This document shows, in pieces, positions 1 through 8,219 of a stretch of DNA of 16,116 nucleotides; the stretch's first letter is position 1; the number at the start of each line of letters is the position of its first letter. This stretch comes from Gammaproteobacteria bacterium UBA6173. Lineage in GTDB: Bacteria; Pseudomonadota; Gammaproteobacteria; Pseudomonadales; Pseudohongiellaceae. Position numbers and translations under genes: made by a program. The DNA lies in the NCBI GenBank assembly GCA_002422225.1, contig DITX01000181.1, positions 1-16,116 of the forward strand, written 5' to 3'. The notes beneath the pieces are model-generated. The model was not told where the DNA came from. It worked only from the letters and a program-made list of their open reading frames with translations, and searched no databases.

Positions 1-1098
1 TGGCGAAAACATGTTGGTCGCCACTGCCGTGTTGTACAGCGATTCCCCGCGGGAAATGCCGTCACGCATTTTAATAATGCGTTTGGCGATAAACTGATTG
101 CCTACTGCGCCCGCTACAACATTCATCCCGTGGACAATGGGCACACCGGCTTTCATTACCATTGAAAACGTTCTGGCAAACCGGGCCAATGCAATGCGTT
201 CGAACACCGGGCCAGCCAACGGCATCAATCGCTTCTTTTCATCCCACAGCAAACGGCCCAGCTCTGAATTGACCCAGAGTTTGAAACCTACCACTGTTGC
301 AACGGTGCCACCGAGTAAAAACTGCCACCAATTGACCACAAAATCTGAAATACCAATCAGGATGCGTGTTTCAAGTGGCAAGTCCGCGCCCAAACGCAGA
401 AAAGTCTCTGAAAACGCCGGTATCACAAAGTAGGTTATTAATACCAGAGCAATGGCAATGGTGGCCACAACAAAAGCGGGATAACGTGTGGCACTTTTAA
501 CCTGCTTGCGGGTATTTTTCTCCAACTGCAAATATCGCCCAATCTGCTCAAACGCCAAATCCAAGCGTCCGGTATTTTCACCCACATCCACCAAGGATAA
601 AAACAGCGGCGAAAATATTTTTGGATACTGCCCTAATGCTGTCGACAGGTTCTGTCCTGACTCTAGGCCCGACTGCACGCGCTGCAGCACCTCCTTAAAA
701 TTCTGGTTTTTCATGGACGCCTGCAGTCCAAACAGCGCGCGATCCAGCGGCAAACCAGCTTTGGTCAGGCTTTGCATCTGCCGCGAAAAGATAATCAACT
801 CATTAATATCAATTTTTTTACGGGTAAAAACTTCATTCAGCGCCTGAAACGCATCTTTGTCCGCAAAACTTTGTTGCTTGTTGCTTTTTCTGGGAGAGGA
901 TGGTTTTGACGCTTGTGCCGTGTTGTCAGACTTACTGCTCGACGCACTGCTACTTTTGTTTTTGCCGGGCTTGATATCGATAGGAGTGATGCCCTGCCCC
1001 ATCAACTCAGTTGCCGCAGCGTCCAGATTGGCCGCGTCGATAACCCCCGACACCATGGCGCCGGCACGATTACGCGCTTTGTATTGGTAAGCGGCCAT
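1..1098 (-). CDS. mshG: MSHA pilus platform protein MshG (GspF/PilC family), 3' end cut off
   Basis: Inner-membrane platform protein of the MSHA type IV pilus, expected to couple the MshE ATPase to pilin insertion. I translated 366 codons from the ATG at 1098 with no stop before the window edge; the family is about 400 residues, so only a short C-terminal piece is missing. It begins MAAYQYKARNRAG, typical of GspF/PilC proteins. A Ser/Lys-rich low-complexity linker fills about residues 45-82. The first GspF domain starts near residue 98 (ELIIFSRQMQSLTKAGLPL), with hydrophobic membrane segments near 207-229 and 255-273. The second GspF repeat starts near residue 303 (LARFARTFSMVMKAGVPI). The start codon overlaps the mshE stop by one base (TAATG), so translation is probably coupled to mshE. 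Confident in the family; the Msh assignment rests on the surrounding operon. Confidence 0.93.
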   Translation of the reverse strand, partial: MAAYQYKARNRAGAMVSGVIDAANLDAAATELMGQGITPIDIKPGKNKSSSASSSKSDNTAQASKPSSPRKSNKQQSFADKDAFQALNEVFTRKKIDINELIIFSRQMQSLTKAGLPLDRALFGLQASMKNQNFKEVLQRVQSGLESGQNLSTALGQYPKIFSPLFLSLVDVGENTGRLDLAFEQIGRYLQLEKNTRKQVKSATRYPAFVVATIAIALVLITYFVIPAFSETFLRLGADLPLETRILIGISDFVVNWWQFLLGGTVATVVGFKLWVNSELGRLLWDEKKRLMPLAGPVFERIALARFARTFSMVMKAGVPIVHGMNVVAGAVGNQFIAKRIIKMRDGISRGESLYNTAVATNMFSP

Positions 1099-2939
1099 TA
1101 GCTTTCACTGCCCGGTAGTGAGGATTTGCCCGGTATACCTTGTTGTGACCCGCCTTGATCCCGCAAATGCAAGTCACCTTCAAGTACGGGGGCTTCTTCA
1201 CCTGGCTGTTGCTCATCCATGGTGAAATCGCCGGTCTCATCGATTTGCTCGGCAACCCGATAGACTTCGTCCAATGTGGTAACACCCTTAAACGCTTCTT
1301 CCATCGCGGTGACAACCAGCGGCAAGTAGCCCTTGCTCAAGCGTGCCGCTCTGACAAATTCTGAGGAACTGGAGCGTCGCAAGGCGTCGGCCATGTCATC
1401 ATTCAATATCAGTAACTCGAATACCCCAATACGGCCACGATAACCAGTATTGTTACAGCGATGACAACCACTAGCGGCTTTTAACTGGAAGTCAGGCGGT
1501 GTGGCACGACCCATTGTATGCCTGATCCAGTTGATCTCGCGTTGATCAGGGATGTGGTCAACACAACAGTTATCACACAGGCGTCTTACCAAGCGTTGTG
1601 CGAGTACTGCGCGTATTGCAGTTGCCGCCAAAAACCCTTCGGCTCCCATGTCGACCAGGCGCATGGCGCTGGAAACCGCATCATTGGTGTGCAAAGTGGA
1701 CAACACCATGTGACCGGTCATTGCGGCCCGCAGTGCAATTTCTGCGGTTTCCTGATCGCGTATTTCACCGACTAACAAAATGTCGGGGTCTTGACGCAAC
1801 GCGGCCCGTAAAATGCGCGCAAAGGTCAGGCCTATTCTGGGGTTGATCTGTACCTGATTAATGCGACTAAGGCGATATTCAACGGGATCTTCTACCGTAA
1901 TAATCTTTTTGCCGACATCGTTTAATTCCTGTAAGGCACCGTACAGGGTGGTGGTTTTACCAGAACCGGTCGGCCCTGTGACCAGAATCAATCCATGCGG
2001 CATATGAATCAGACGCCGGAACTGCTCCAGCATCTCAGGGTGCATGCCCACTTTTTCGAGATCAGCCGCGCCTTCGGACTGATCAAGCAAACGCATGACC
2101 ACCGACTCGCCATATTCAATTGGCATAGTGGACAGACGCACATCAATTTTTTTGTCTTTGACTTTGAGGCTGAAACGCCCATCTTGCGGCAAACGTTTTT
2201 CTGAGATATCTAGCCCGGACATCAATTTCAGGCGCAACACCAACGCCGGTGTGATACGACGCTCTTTAACAATCTGCTCCTGCAGCACTCCATCAATACG
2301 CTGGCGTATGCGCAACACAAACTCATCGGGTTCGATATGAATATCTGATGCCCTGATCTGTACGGCATCTTCAAACAGGGAGTGCAGCAACTTAACGACC
2401 GGAGCATCACTGTCGTCAGCAGCAGGCACCAAGGAAGCAAGGTCAAACTGACCATCGGTCAGTTCTTCATCAAGTTCCTCGGCAAATCCGGCAATTTCAT
2501 CAGTACGTCGATAGACGATATCCAAGGTTGCCAGCAATTCGCTCTCGCGCACCACAGCTTGCTGAATAGGCTGTTGCAAAATACGTTCGATTGCATCAAT
2601 GGCATAAATATCAGTAGGGTCTGCCATACCAACCAGCAGCAAGCCACTTTTTTCAGACAGCGCTATTGCCCGGAATCGGCGTGCGTGCGTTTCAGACAAG
2701 CGTTGTACAACGGCGTTGTCGAACTTATAGCGGCGCAAATCCACAAAGGGAAGATTCAGTTGCTCAGATAAAAACCCCAGGAACTTGTCTTCCTGAATAA
2801 AGCCGAGATTGATCAGCGTACGACCCAGTCGTTGCCCTGTGGATCGTTGTTTGGCAAGTGCCTGCTGAAGTTGTGCCTCGGCTATCACGCCGTTTTGTAC
2901 CAGCAGATCTCCGATTCTGATTTTCTGTTTGATGGCCAT
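1098..2939 (-). CDS. mshE: MSHA pilus assembly ATPase MshE (GspE/PilB family) with c-di-GMP-binding MshEN domain
   Basis: Cytoplasmic hexameric ATPase that powers MSHA pilus extension. The 613-residue protein opens with two tandem 24-residue MshEN motifs: residues 8-31 (RIGDLLVQNGVI...KQ) and 37-60 (RLGRTLINLGFI...EQ). In Vibrio cholerae MshE this module binds cyclic di-GMP. The GspE core shows Walker A GPTGSGKT at 322-329, an Asp box (ITVEDPVEY, 347-355), Walker B ILLVGEIRD at 387-395, a His box (STLHTND, 414-420) and a Zn-binding CxxC pair (C455/C458 and C492/C495). About 44 residues after the usual end (570-613) form an acidic, then Gly/Ser-rich tail that looks disordered. The ATG at 2939 follows GGGA at good spacing. 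It lies 10 bp after mshN, and its stop overlaps the mshG start. Confidence 0.96.
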   Translation of the reverse strand: MAIKQKIRIGDLLVQNGVIAEAQLQQALAKQRSTGQRLGRTLINLGFIQEDKFLGFLSEQLNLPFVDLRRYKFDNAVVQRLSETHARRFRAIALSEKSGLLLVGMADPTDIYAIDAIERILQQPIQQAVVRESELLATLDIVYRRTDEIAGFAEELDEELTDGQFDLASLVPAADDSDAPVVKLLHSLFEDAVQIRASDIHIEPDEFVLRIRQRIDGVLQEQIVKERRITPALVLRLKLMSGLDISEKRLPQDGRFSLKVKDKKIDVRLSTMPIEYGESVVMRLLDQSEGAADLEKVGMHPEMLEQFRRLIHMPHGLILVTGPTGSGKTTTLYGALQELNDVGKKIITVEDPVEYRLSRINQVQINPRIGLTFARILRAALRQDPDILLVGEIRDQETAEIALRAAMTGHMVLSTLHTNDAVSSAMRLVDMGAEGFLAATAIRAVLAQRLVRRLCDNCCVDHIPDQREINWIRHTMGRATPPDFQLKAASGCHRCNNTGYRGRIGVFELLILNDDMADALRRSSSSEFVRAARLSKGYLPLVVTAMEEAFKGVTTLDEVYRVAEQIDETGDFTMDEQQPGEEAPVLEGDLHLRDQGGSQQGIPGKSSLPGSES

Positions 2940-2949
2940 GCTGTTCCCG

Positions 2950-4197
2950 TTAATTCGCCGCTGCGTTTTGCCGGAACGCCTGTACTCGCTGCAGACTCGC
3001 TTGTCGCAAAGCTTCGCTTAAGGTCGGCAGCTTCAGCGCTTGTTCGTAAGCGGCTACCGCGTCTGCCGACCGGCCCAGCGCATCCAGAGAAGCAGCAAGT
3101 CCATACCACCAGCGCGCTTCATTGGAATTTTGTTGCAGCAGTGCTTGGTATGATCCTACTGCGCCTTCGTACTGACGCGCAGCAAGGTAGGCTGACGCCA
3201 ACAGATCATGATATTCAGTATCCGAGCCGACCGCTGGTGAAGCGACCGCAAGCAAATCGACCGCTTCAATAGGCGTGTTTGCTGCGAGTAACAAACGCGC
3301 CTTAAGCTTTCGGTAGACTGCGCTACCCGGTTGAATAGCCAGACCGAGTTCTGCAGCTTGCATGGCGCGCTCTGTCTCGCCCATCTGAATCAATAATTTG
3401 ATGAGTGTTTCCCGCGAATAATGCGCCTGCGGGTTTTCAAACGCAAAACTGTCCAACGTTTGCAGGGCGGTCAATTGTTGACCACTGGCCCATTGTTGCA
3501 ATGCTGTTTGCACTTGCTGGCGATCACGGTCATAAAAACTTAGCTCACGCGCGACGCGCGAACTGGCAGACTGTTGGGGGTCTGTCGCTGCGTTATTTGA
3601 TGACGGATTTGCAGGTGTTTCAAACGCGGTTTCAGCAGGCAATGCCGAAGCATCCGCCCACTCTCTGTTGACCTGCGTATCTGCTGCGATTTGTGGCTGG
3701 CGAACCACAGCCAGTTGCTCAAGTTGTGCCTGTTGTTGCGCCCGCGCGCTAGCATCAGCTTGCGCCTGTGCTTGTAACAATGCCTGATTTTGCGCTTCAA
3801 GCTGACGTAAACGGGCTTCAAGCTGGCTGATGTCTGAGACGGGCATACTATTTGAGAAATTTGCCAAAGGATCGGTATCGCTTGCACTTGATTCAGCAGC
3901 CGTCGTTGACTGAGCAACATCCTCAGCCTCAGGCGCGGTGTTCTGGGTATTGAGCTGAGCGGTTTGCGCCAGTGGCATAGGCAACTGCCCCGAGCTTTGA
4001 CGAACGGTTAATAGGTACGCAACCATCAACCCGCCCAAGAGCACCAACAATAAGGCTACCAAGGCGATGATACGACGGGCGTTGGATTTTGCCGCCCGCT
4101 CACTGGCCGGCACCAATTTTTCAGCGCCAAGCCCCCGCGACGGCACCTCTCGGCGCCGCGCATCCAGATCACGCAACATGTCGTTCACAAGACTCAT
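2950..4197 (-). CDS. mshN: MSHA biogenesis protein MshN (membrane-anchored TPR protein)
   Basis: TPR accessory protein of MSHA pilus assembly; its exact biochemical role is unsettled in the family. The start MSLVNDMLRDLDARR is a hallmark of MshN-type proteins. One transmembrane helix lies at residues 43-64 (ALVALLLVLLGGLMVAYLL), giving a short cytoplasmic N-terminus and a large periplasmic part. Residues 70-120 are Ser/Thr/Ala-rich linker. Residues about 124-164 are an Ala/Gln/Leu heptad-like coiled coil, followed by a second loose linker. TPR-like helical repeats span roughly 215-410 (for example ARWWYGLAASLDALGRSADAV). It is 51 bp downstream of mshM and 10 bp upstream of mshE. The coiled coil and TPRs suggest a scaffold for other periplasmic pilus components; that is inference. 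Confidence 0.9.
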   Translation of the reverse strand: MSLVNDMLRDLDARRREVPSRGLGAEKLVPASERAAKSNARRIIALVALLLVLLGGLMVAYLLTVRQSSGQLPMPLAQTAQLNTQNTAPEAEDVAQSTTAAESSASDTDPLANFSNSMPVSDISQLEARLRQLEAQNQALLQAQAQADASARAQQQAQLEQLAVVRQPQIAADTQVNREWADASALPAETAFETPANPSSNNAATDPQQSASSRVARELSFYDRDRQQVQTALQQWASGQQLTALQTLDSFAFENPQAHYSRETLIKLLIQMGETERAMQAAELGLAIQPGSAVYRKLKARLLLAANTPIEAVDLLAVASPAVGSDTEYHDLLASAYLAARQYEGAVGSYQALLQQNSNEARWWYGLAASLDALGRSADAVAAYEQALKLPTLSEALRQASLQRVQAFRQNAAAN

Positions 4198-4248
4198 TAA
4201 GGCATGGTTCCCGGGCGCCTGTGCGCCACAGTAAAAAGGCAGAATTAT

Positions 4249-5172
4249 CTATCTAAAGTAAAAAGCCAGCAGATACACCATCAGCGCAACGCCTGCCAAT
4301 CCCATCACTGCACCGGCCGCCGCTATTGGCCGGAAATTGCTGCGTGAAGGCAACGATACGCCTTCAGTATCACTGATGGCCTTGATCATATGGTCACGCT
4401 CTACCGTGCGCTCTCCGCGACCGTATGCCACCATCAATGCTTTGTGGCACACGATATTGACGATACGGGGAACGCCCTTGGACGCGCGGAACAATTCATC
4501 CAGCGCTTTGGCGCTGAACACGGTACCGCCGTTGTACCCCGCTGTTGCCATGCGATGCATGACATAGCGTTCCAGTCCGTCCCGGTCAAGAGACTCCAGC
4601 TTGTATGAAAACGTAATGCGCTGAAGCAGCTGCCTCAGAGACTTGTGTGTCAGCATCTCGTCCAATTCGGGTTGCGCAAACAGCACCACCTGAAACAATT
4701 TGGCAGTTTCGGTTTCGAGATTGGTCAACAGTCGCAAGGCTTCCAGCGTTTTTTCCGGCATGGCGTGTGCTTCATCTATAAATAGCACCACTTGCCGACC
4801 GCTGGCAGCCTGTTCCATCAGCACATTTGTGATGCGTTTCAGCAGGCTATGATGACCAACATCGGTCTCGGCAGCGATGCCTAGTTCTTCAGCAAAAGCC
4901 AGAAACAGCCCCTTTGGGCTAAGCACAGGATTAGCAATATAAGCCGTCACGTAGGTGTCCGGACTTTCTTCAAGCGTGTTTAATACTTTGCGGCACAGCA
5001 TGGTCTTGCCGGTACCCACTTCACCGACGACCTTGATGAATCCTTCCTTATTGGCAATGGACACCATCAACATGTTGTAGGCCTTATGGTAACTGGCCAT
5101 ATTGAGGAAAAACTCCGTGTTCGGGGTTAACGAAAACGGCAGTTCCTTGATTCCAAAGTGTTCCAGGTACAT
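4249..5172 (-). CDS. mshM: MSHA biogenesis ATPase MshM (ExeA/GspA-like AAA protein)
   Basis: AAA+ ATPase related to ExeA/GspA, which in type II secretion helps place or assemble the secretin; here probably linked to MshL. The 307-residue protein starts MYLEHFGIKELPFSLTPNTEFF, the usual opening of this family. Walker A is GEVGTGKT (50-57), Walker B VVLFIDEAH (128-136), and GVPRIVNI (233-240) is the conserved sensor-2 region. A C-terminal hydrophobic segment (about 284-306, ending AFYFR) should anchor it in the inner membrane. ExeA proper continues with a periplasmic peptidoglycan-binding domain; this protein ends right after the membrane helix, as MshM does. It starts 21 bp after mshL and the spacing suggests co-transcription. 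Confidence 0.94.
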   Translation of the reverse strand: MYLEHFGIKELPFSLTPNTEFFLNMASYHKAYNMLMVSIANKEGFIKVVGEVGTGKTMLCRKVLNTLEESPDTYVTAYIANPVLSPKGLFLAFAEELGIAAETDVGHHSLLKRITNVLMEQAASGRQVVLFIDEAHAMPEKTLEALRLLTNLETETAKLFQVVLFAQPELDEMLTHKSLRQLLQRITFSYKLESLDRDGLERYVMHRMATAGYNGGTVFSAKALDELFRASKGVPRIVNIVCHKALMVAYGRGERTVERDHMIKAISDTEGVSLPSRSNFRPIAAAGAVMGLAGVALMVYLLAFYFR

Positions 5173-5193
5173 TAGAGAATAGTCACCCTGCGA

Positions 5194-7059
5194 TCAGTTG
5201 GAAAACGGGTTGAGAGTTTCACTGATGCGTCGCACGCGCTCACTGCGCTCACGCAACAGATTCTGTTCGGACTGTGATGTTGCAATCACCGGCCTCAACA
5301 GAATGATAAATTCACTTTTCACCGTGCTTTGGCGACGCTGGTCAAAGGCCGCGCCAAGCACTGGCACATCATTAAGACCGGGAATGCCAGCGGCACTATC
5401 CACTGTGCGCTCGTAAGCGAGACCGCCCAGAATCACAATTCGTCCATCCTGTGCGCGGATGATACTGTCCAGTTCGCGTACTGACGTGCGCGCCAATGGC
5501 ACTTGCTGACCGGCAACCGATTTGTTTTGTTCACTTACGGTGGTGATCACCGGATGCACATGCAGGGTGATGGTGCCATCGGCACTGATCTGCGGCGTGA
5601 TATCCATTGAAATGCCGGAGAAAAACTGCTGCAGGTTATTGGCAGAGGTCTCAGTCACACTGGTGCCAGTATTAACCACGTTGGAACCCACGCTGGTCTG
5701 AAAGTATTCCTGATCCCCGTCTTGAAACAGGGCTTTCTGGTTATTGAGCACTTTCAGGCTCGGGCTGGACAACACCTGCGTGGTGCCGCGAGATTCGAGC
5801 AGTCTGAAAATGGCGTTAAAGTCTGTGAAGTTGGTCGCTATAGTCAAGGGATTGGAAATGCCATCAAAAGTCACGCCTTGCGTGCCTGCGCCAAACTGAC
5901 CTGTGATGGTATTGTTGCCATCTGCCGCACCACCGGGCCCGAAGGTGTCAAAGTCAATAGCAGATTGATAACCCTTGTTCAGGATTACTTCAAGGAATTG
6001 CACTTGAATGGTGACTTCGCGCATCAGAATGCTTTGTGCAGTTTCAATGTAGCTGGCGACCTGTTCCAATTCAGAAGGCGTAGCGGTAACCATCACCAGG
6101 CCGACTTGTGGCTGCACAACAACCGTGCGACCAGACTCGTCTCTTGCTGCGCTGGTCTGAACTCTGCCGGCGGTAGCAGTCCCTAAACCAGCCAACAATC
6201 CACTGGCGCCCGGAGCAACTCCAGACGACGCAATTGAGGATGTTGTACTTAATCCAAGAATACCTTCCAGCGTTGCTTTGATGTCCGTCCAGAAATCCGT
6301 TTGTGTTTGTGTGCTGACTTGACCGCCACCACCGCCACCGCCGGTACCACCTATTCCGCCAGTGCCACCTAGACCTCCGCCAATGCCGCCTACTACAGCA
6401 GTACCAACGGAGCCAGCTCCACCAATACCACCAGCAATTCCGCTTTGACCGCCTTGTTGCCCATTTTGCTGGCCACCTGCACCACCAGACGTGATGCTGA
6501 CACTGGAACTACCATCCCGACTCACATTCAGGTAATCAATGGTAAAAATGCGTGTGATCATGCCTTGGGGTTTCACTTCGTAGATGTTGCCACGGCGGGT
6601 AATCTGGTAGTCATAGATTTCCGCGACGGTATTCATTACTTCGTCGATGGTGACATTGGGCAGGTTGATACTAATTTGGCCTTCAACTTCCGTGCTGACA
6701 ATCACACCATAGTCAGTACCGGCCACCAGATTGTTAAAAAAGTCCCGTGCATTCTCCGCATCGGCCATCACATTAAATCGCTCAACAACCGGCGCCAACA
6801 AATCATCGCTCAGCGATAACCCGGGCATCAGCGCCTGCAAAGTGACATCTGGCGGCTGCACAGCAAGCGGCGGATCGTAGGAAATATCAGCATCCAGCAG
6901 AAGATCCTGGATGCCAGTGAGCACCTCGGTGTCCATATCGGCGCCAGGGCCAACTGAAGAGCAAGCCAACATCAACAGCGATAAAACTGTTAACGAGGCG
7001 CTGCGCAAATACAACTTTGCGCCACCTAGTTTGCTTGATGTTTTACACACTACCGTCAT
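5194..7059 (-). CDS. mshL: MSHA pilus secretin MshL (outer-membrane channel lipoprotein)
   Basis: Multimeric outer-membrane channel through which the MSHA pilus exits. A lipobox LMLAC puts the lipidated Cys at residue 33. Residues about 90-180 hold the periplasmic N-domain (TIDEVMNTVAEIYDYQI, EVKPQGMITRIFTIDYLNVS). Residues 192-246 are a striking Gly-rich tract. Residues 311-345 are a further N-domain, and the secretin domain runs from about 346 to 592, with VLSSPSLKVLNNQKA (429-443), IVILGGL (541-547), VPVLGA (565-570) and EFIILLRPVI (583-592). The ATG at 7059 has no clear ribosome binding site. A TTG at 7014, seven bases after AGGTGG, would give a more normal 17-residue lipoprotein signal (MYLRSASLTVLSLLMLA). 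Family certain; start uncertain. Confidence 0.95.
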   Translation of the reverse strand: MTVVCKTSSKLGGAKLYLRSASLTVLSLLMLACSSVGPGADMDTEVLTGIQDLLLDADISYDPPLAVQPPDVTLQALMPGLSLSDDLLAPVVERFNVMADAENARDFFNNLVAGTDYGVIVSTEVEGQISINLPNVTIDEVMNTVAEIYDYQITRRGNIYEVKPQGMITRIFTIDYLNVSRDGSSSVSITSGGAGGQQNGQQGGQSGIAGGIGGAGSVGTAVVGGIGGGLGGTGGIGGTGGGGGGGQVSTQTQTDFWTDIKATLEGILGLSTTSSIASSGVAPGASGLLAGLGTATAGRVQTSAARDESGRTVVVQPQVGLVMVTATPSELEQVASYIETAQSILMREVTIQVQFLEVILNKGYQSAIDFDTFGPGGAADGNNTITGQFGAGTQGVTFDGISNPLTIATNFTDFNAIFRLLESRGTTQVLSSPSLKVLNNQKALFQDGDQEYFQTSVGSNVVNTGTSVTETSANNLQQFFSGISMDITPQISADGTITLHVHPVITTVSEQNKSVAGQQVPLARTSVRELDSIIRAQDGRIVILGGLAYERTVDSAAGIPGLNDVPVLGAAFDQRRQSTVKSEFIILLRPVIATSQSEQNLLRERSERVRRISETLNPFSN

Positions 7060-7129
7060 CAGTACACCGCTTTGATTATCAATTCATTTAAGCCGCTTCA
7101 AACGCAACTTTCTGTCTGTTCTGTCATAC

Positions 7130-7528
7130 CTATTCTATTGCTTGCCGAACGGGGCGTTTAAAAATTGCAAGCTCATACTCCATTCCCTGAATATCCAGCA
7201 CCACCGTGCCGGGCTTGATTTCTTTGATGGTTGCCCCATCAATATTTTCCCCAATCGTAAGTGGCTGGCTGTTTATGACCGCTATCGGATTAATGCCGCC
7301 ACTGCGCACAAACTGTAAACTCAGGCTGTTCAACGTCACCTCGGCAGCAACCACAGCCTCGGAACTTGTCACATCAATTAACGCGGCTGATTGCGCCGTA
7401 CCCGGCGGCTGCGTCGGGTCACGGAAAAACTCGCCATCAATCTGTATGGTCTGCGCGCTCACCAGCGCGGGCAGCAAACCCGACAACAGCGCTAGACTGC
7501 GCAAACTTGATTGCAGGGTCTTAAACAC
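7130..7528 (-). CDS. mshK: MSHA biogenesis protein MshK (PilP/GspC-like periplasmic protein)
   Basis: Small exported protein of 132 residues at the PilP/GspC position of the alignment complex, expected to link the inner-membrane MshJ/PilN-like complex to the MshL secretin. A signal peptide covers about residues 1-25 (LALLSGLLPALVSA, then QTIQ). RDPTQPP (36-42) is the conserved motif of MshK proteins. Residues 69-123 resemble the small beta-domain of GspC/PilP (SLQFVRSGGINPIAVINSQ...). The start is GTG at 7528, inside the last codons of mshJ (8-bp overlap), with GAGG nine bases upstream; no ATG lies nearby in frame. The overlap implies coupling to mshJ. Without the signal helix acting as an anchor it would be fully periplasmic; an uncleaved anchor cannot be excluded. 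Confidence 0.85.
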   Translation of the reverse strand: MFKTLQSSLRSLALLSGLLPALVSAQTIQIDGEFFRDPTQPPGTAQSAALIDVTSSEAVVAAEVTLNSLSLQFVRSGGINPIAVINSQPLTIGENIDGATIKEIKPGTVVLDIQGMEYELAIFKRPVRQAIE

Positions 7529-8219
7529 CTACAAACCCCTCTTCAGTGCTGAGCGTGTGCATTTCAATCGTAATCCGCGCATTGGGCCATGTGGTCTGCA
7601 CAAAACTTAACTGGTCCCAGAAAAATCGCTCAGGAAAACTCTCAATTCGGCGTAAATACGCAATCAGACTCAGGTAGTCCCCTTCCAGCTCTACCATCAG
7701 ACTGTGCTTGTACACCTGCTGCTCTCCCGAGGTACTGGTCACATCCACCAGCACGTCCGGATTGGCGGCCACCGGCTCGCCGGATGAGCGCATGGCCTGT
7801 GGCGCGCGATTTTCCACTCTGACCAGTTGCAGCCCGGTCTGGCTTTCCAGTATCGAGGTCAACATACGCGTCATGGACTGCGGCGTCACCAGATTACCAG
7901 CCAGCTCTTCGATATCACCCTGCAATTCAGCCTGATCAGCGATGGCGCGTTCTATTCGGAGTCTGACTGCCTGATTGGGATCCTCGGCACTGCTGGTGAT
8001 TGCCAATTGCTCTCTCGCCAGCAAAGCGTCTAGTTGCATCTGAGCATCGGCCTGCCGCTGCCTGAGATTGTCAGACTCAGCCTGAATGGGCGCCAGAAAA
8101 AAGGTGGTGTAAGACCAGATCAGCCCTACAATCAACAGGCTTGCAATCAACATTTTTTCGGCAGCGGAGCGGCTGTTAAACTTTTCTCCATACTCACGCA
8201 GCTGATACATCGGGCTCAT
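7521..8219 (-). CDS. mshJ: MSHA biogenesis protein MshJ (PilO/GspM-like)
   Basis: Bitopic inner-membrane protein of 232 residues in the PilO position of the pilus alignment complex. It has a short cytoplasmic N-terminus (MSPMYQLREYGEKFNSRSAAEK), one transmembrane helix (about 22-44, MLIASLLIVGLIWSYTTFFLAPI), a charged periplasmic coiled-coil stretch (about 46-110) and a C-terminal alpha/beta domain (about 115-232) with FPERFFWDQLSF, a sequence recurring in MshJ-type proteins. Its ATG overlaps the TGA of the PilN-like gene upstream (ATGA), and its 3' end overlaps mshK by 8 bp. The protein is expected to heterodimerise with the PilN-like protein, as PilN and PilO do. The assignment depends on gene order plus the TM/coiled-coil layout; primary sequence is weakly conserved in this family. 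Confidence 0.88.
   Translation of the reverse strand: MSPMYQLREYGEKFNSRSAAEKMLIASLLIVGLIWSYTTFFLAPIQAESDNLRQRQADAQMQLDALLAREQLAITSSAEDPNQAVRLRIERAIADQAELQGDIEELAGNLVTPQSMTRMLTSILESQTGLQLVRVENRAPQAMRSSGEPVAANPDVLVDVTSTSGEQQVYKHSLMVELEGDYLSLIAYLRRIESFPERFFWDQLSFVQTTWPNARITIEMHTLSTEEGFVGV

Noticed and set aside
98..1101. Several plus-strand open frames opposite the first 1.1 kb
   Set aside because: The minus strand carries a complete, recognisable GspF-type protein (MshG) through this whole stretch; the plus-strand frames have no family resemblance.
4214..4227. Small GC-rich hairpin (GGCGC-N4-GCGCC) in the mshM-mshN gap, considered as a terminator
   Set aside because: The stem is only 5 bp, no T-tract follows on the minus strand, and mshN and mshE downstream clearly belong to the same operon.
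7075..7101. Possible internal promoter before mshL (TTGAAG-N15-GATAAT on the minus strand)
   Set aside because: The 15-bp spacer is short and the -35 has only four matches; in an AT-rich 70-bp gap this can arise by chance.
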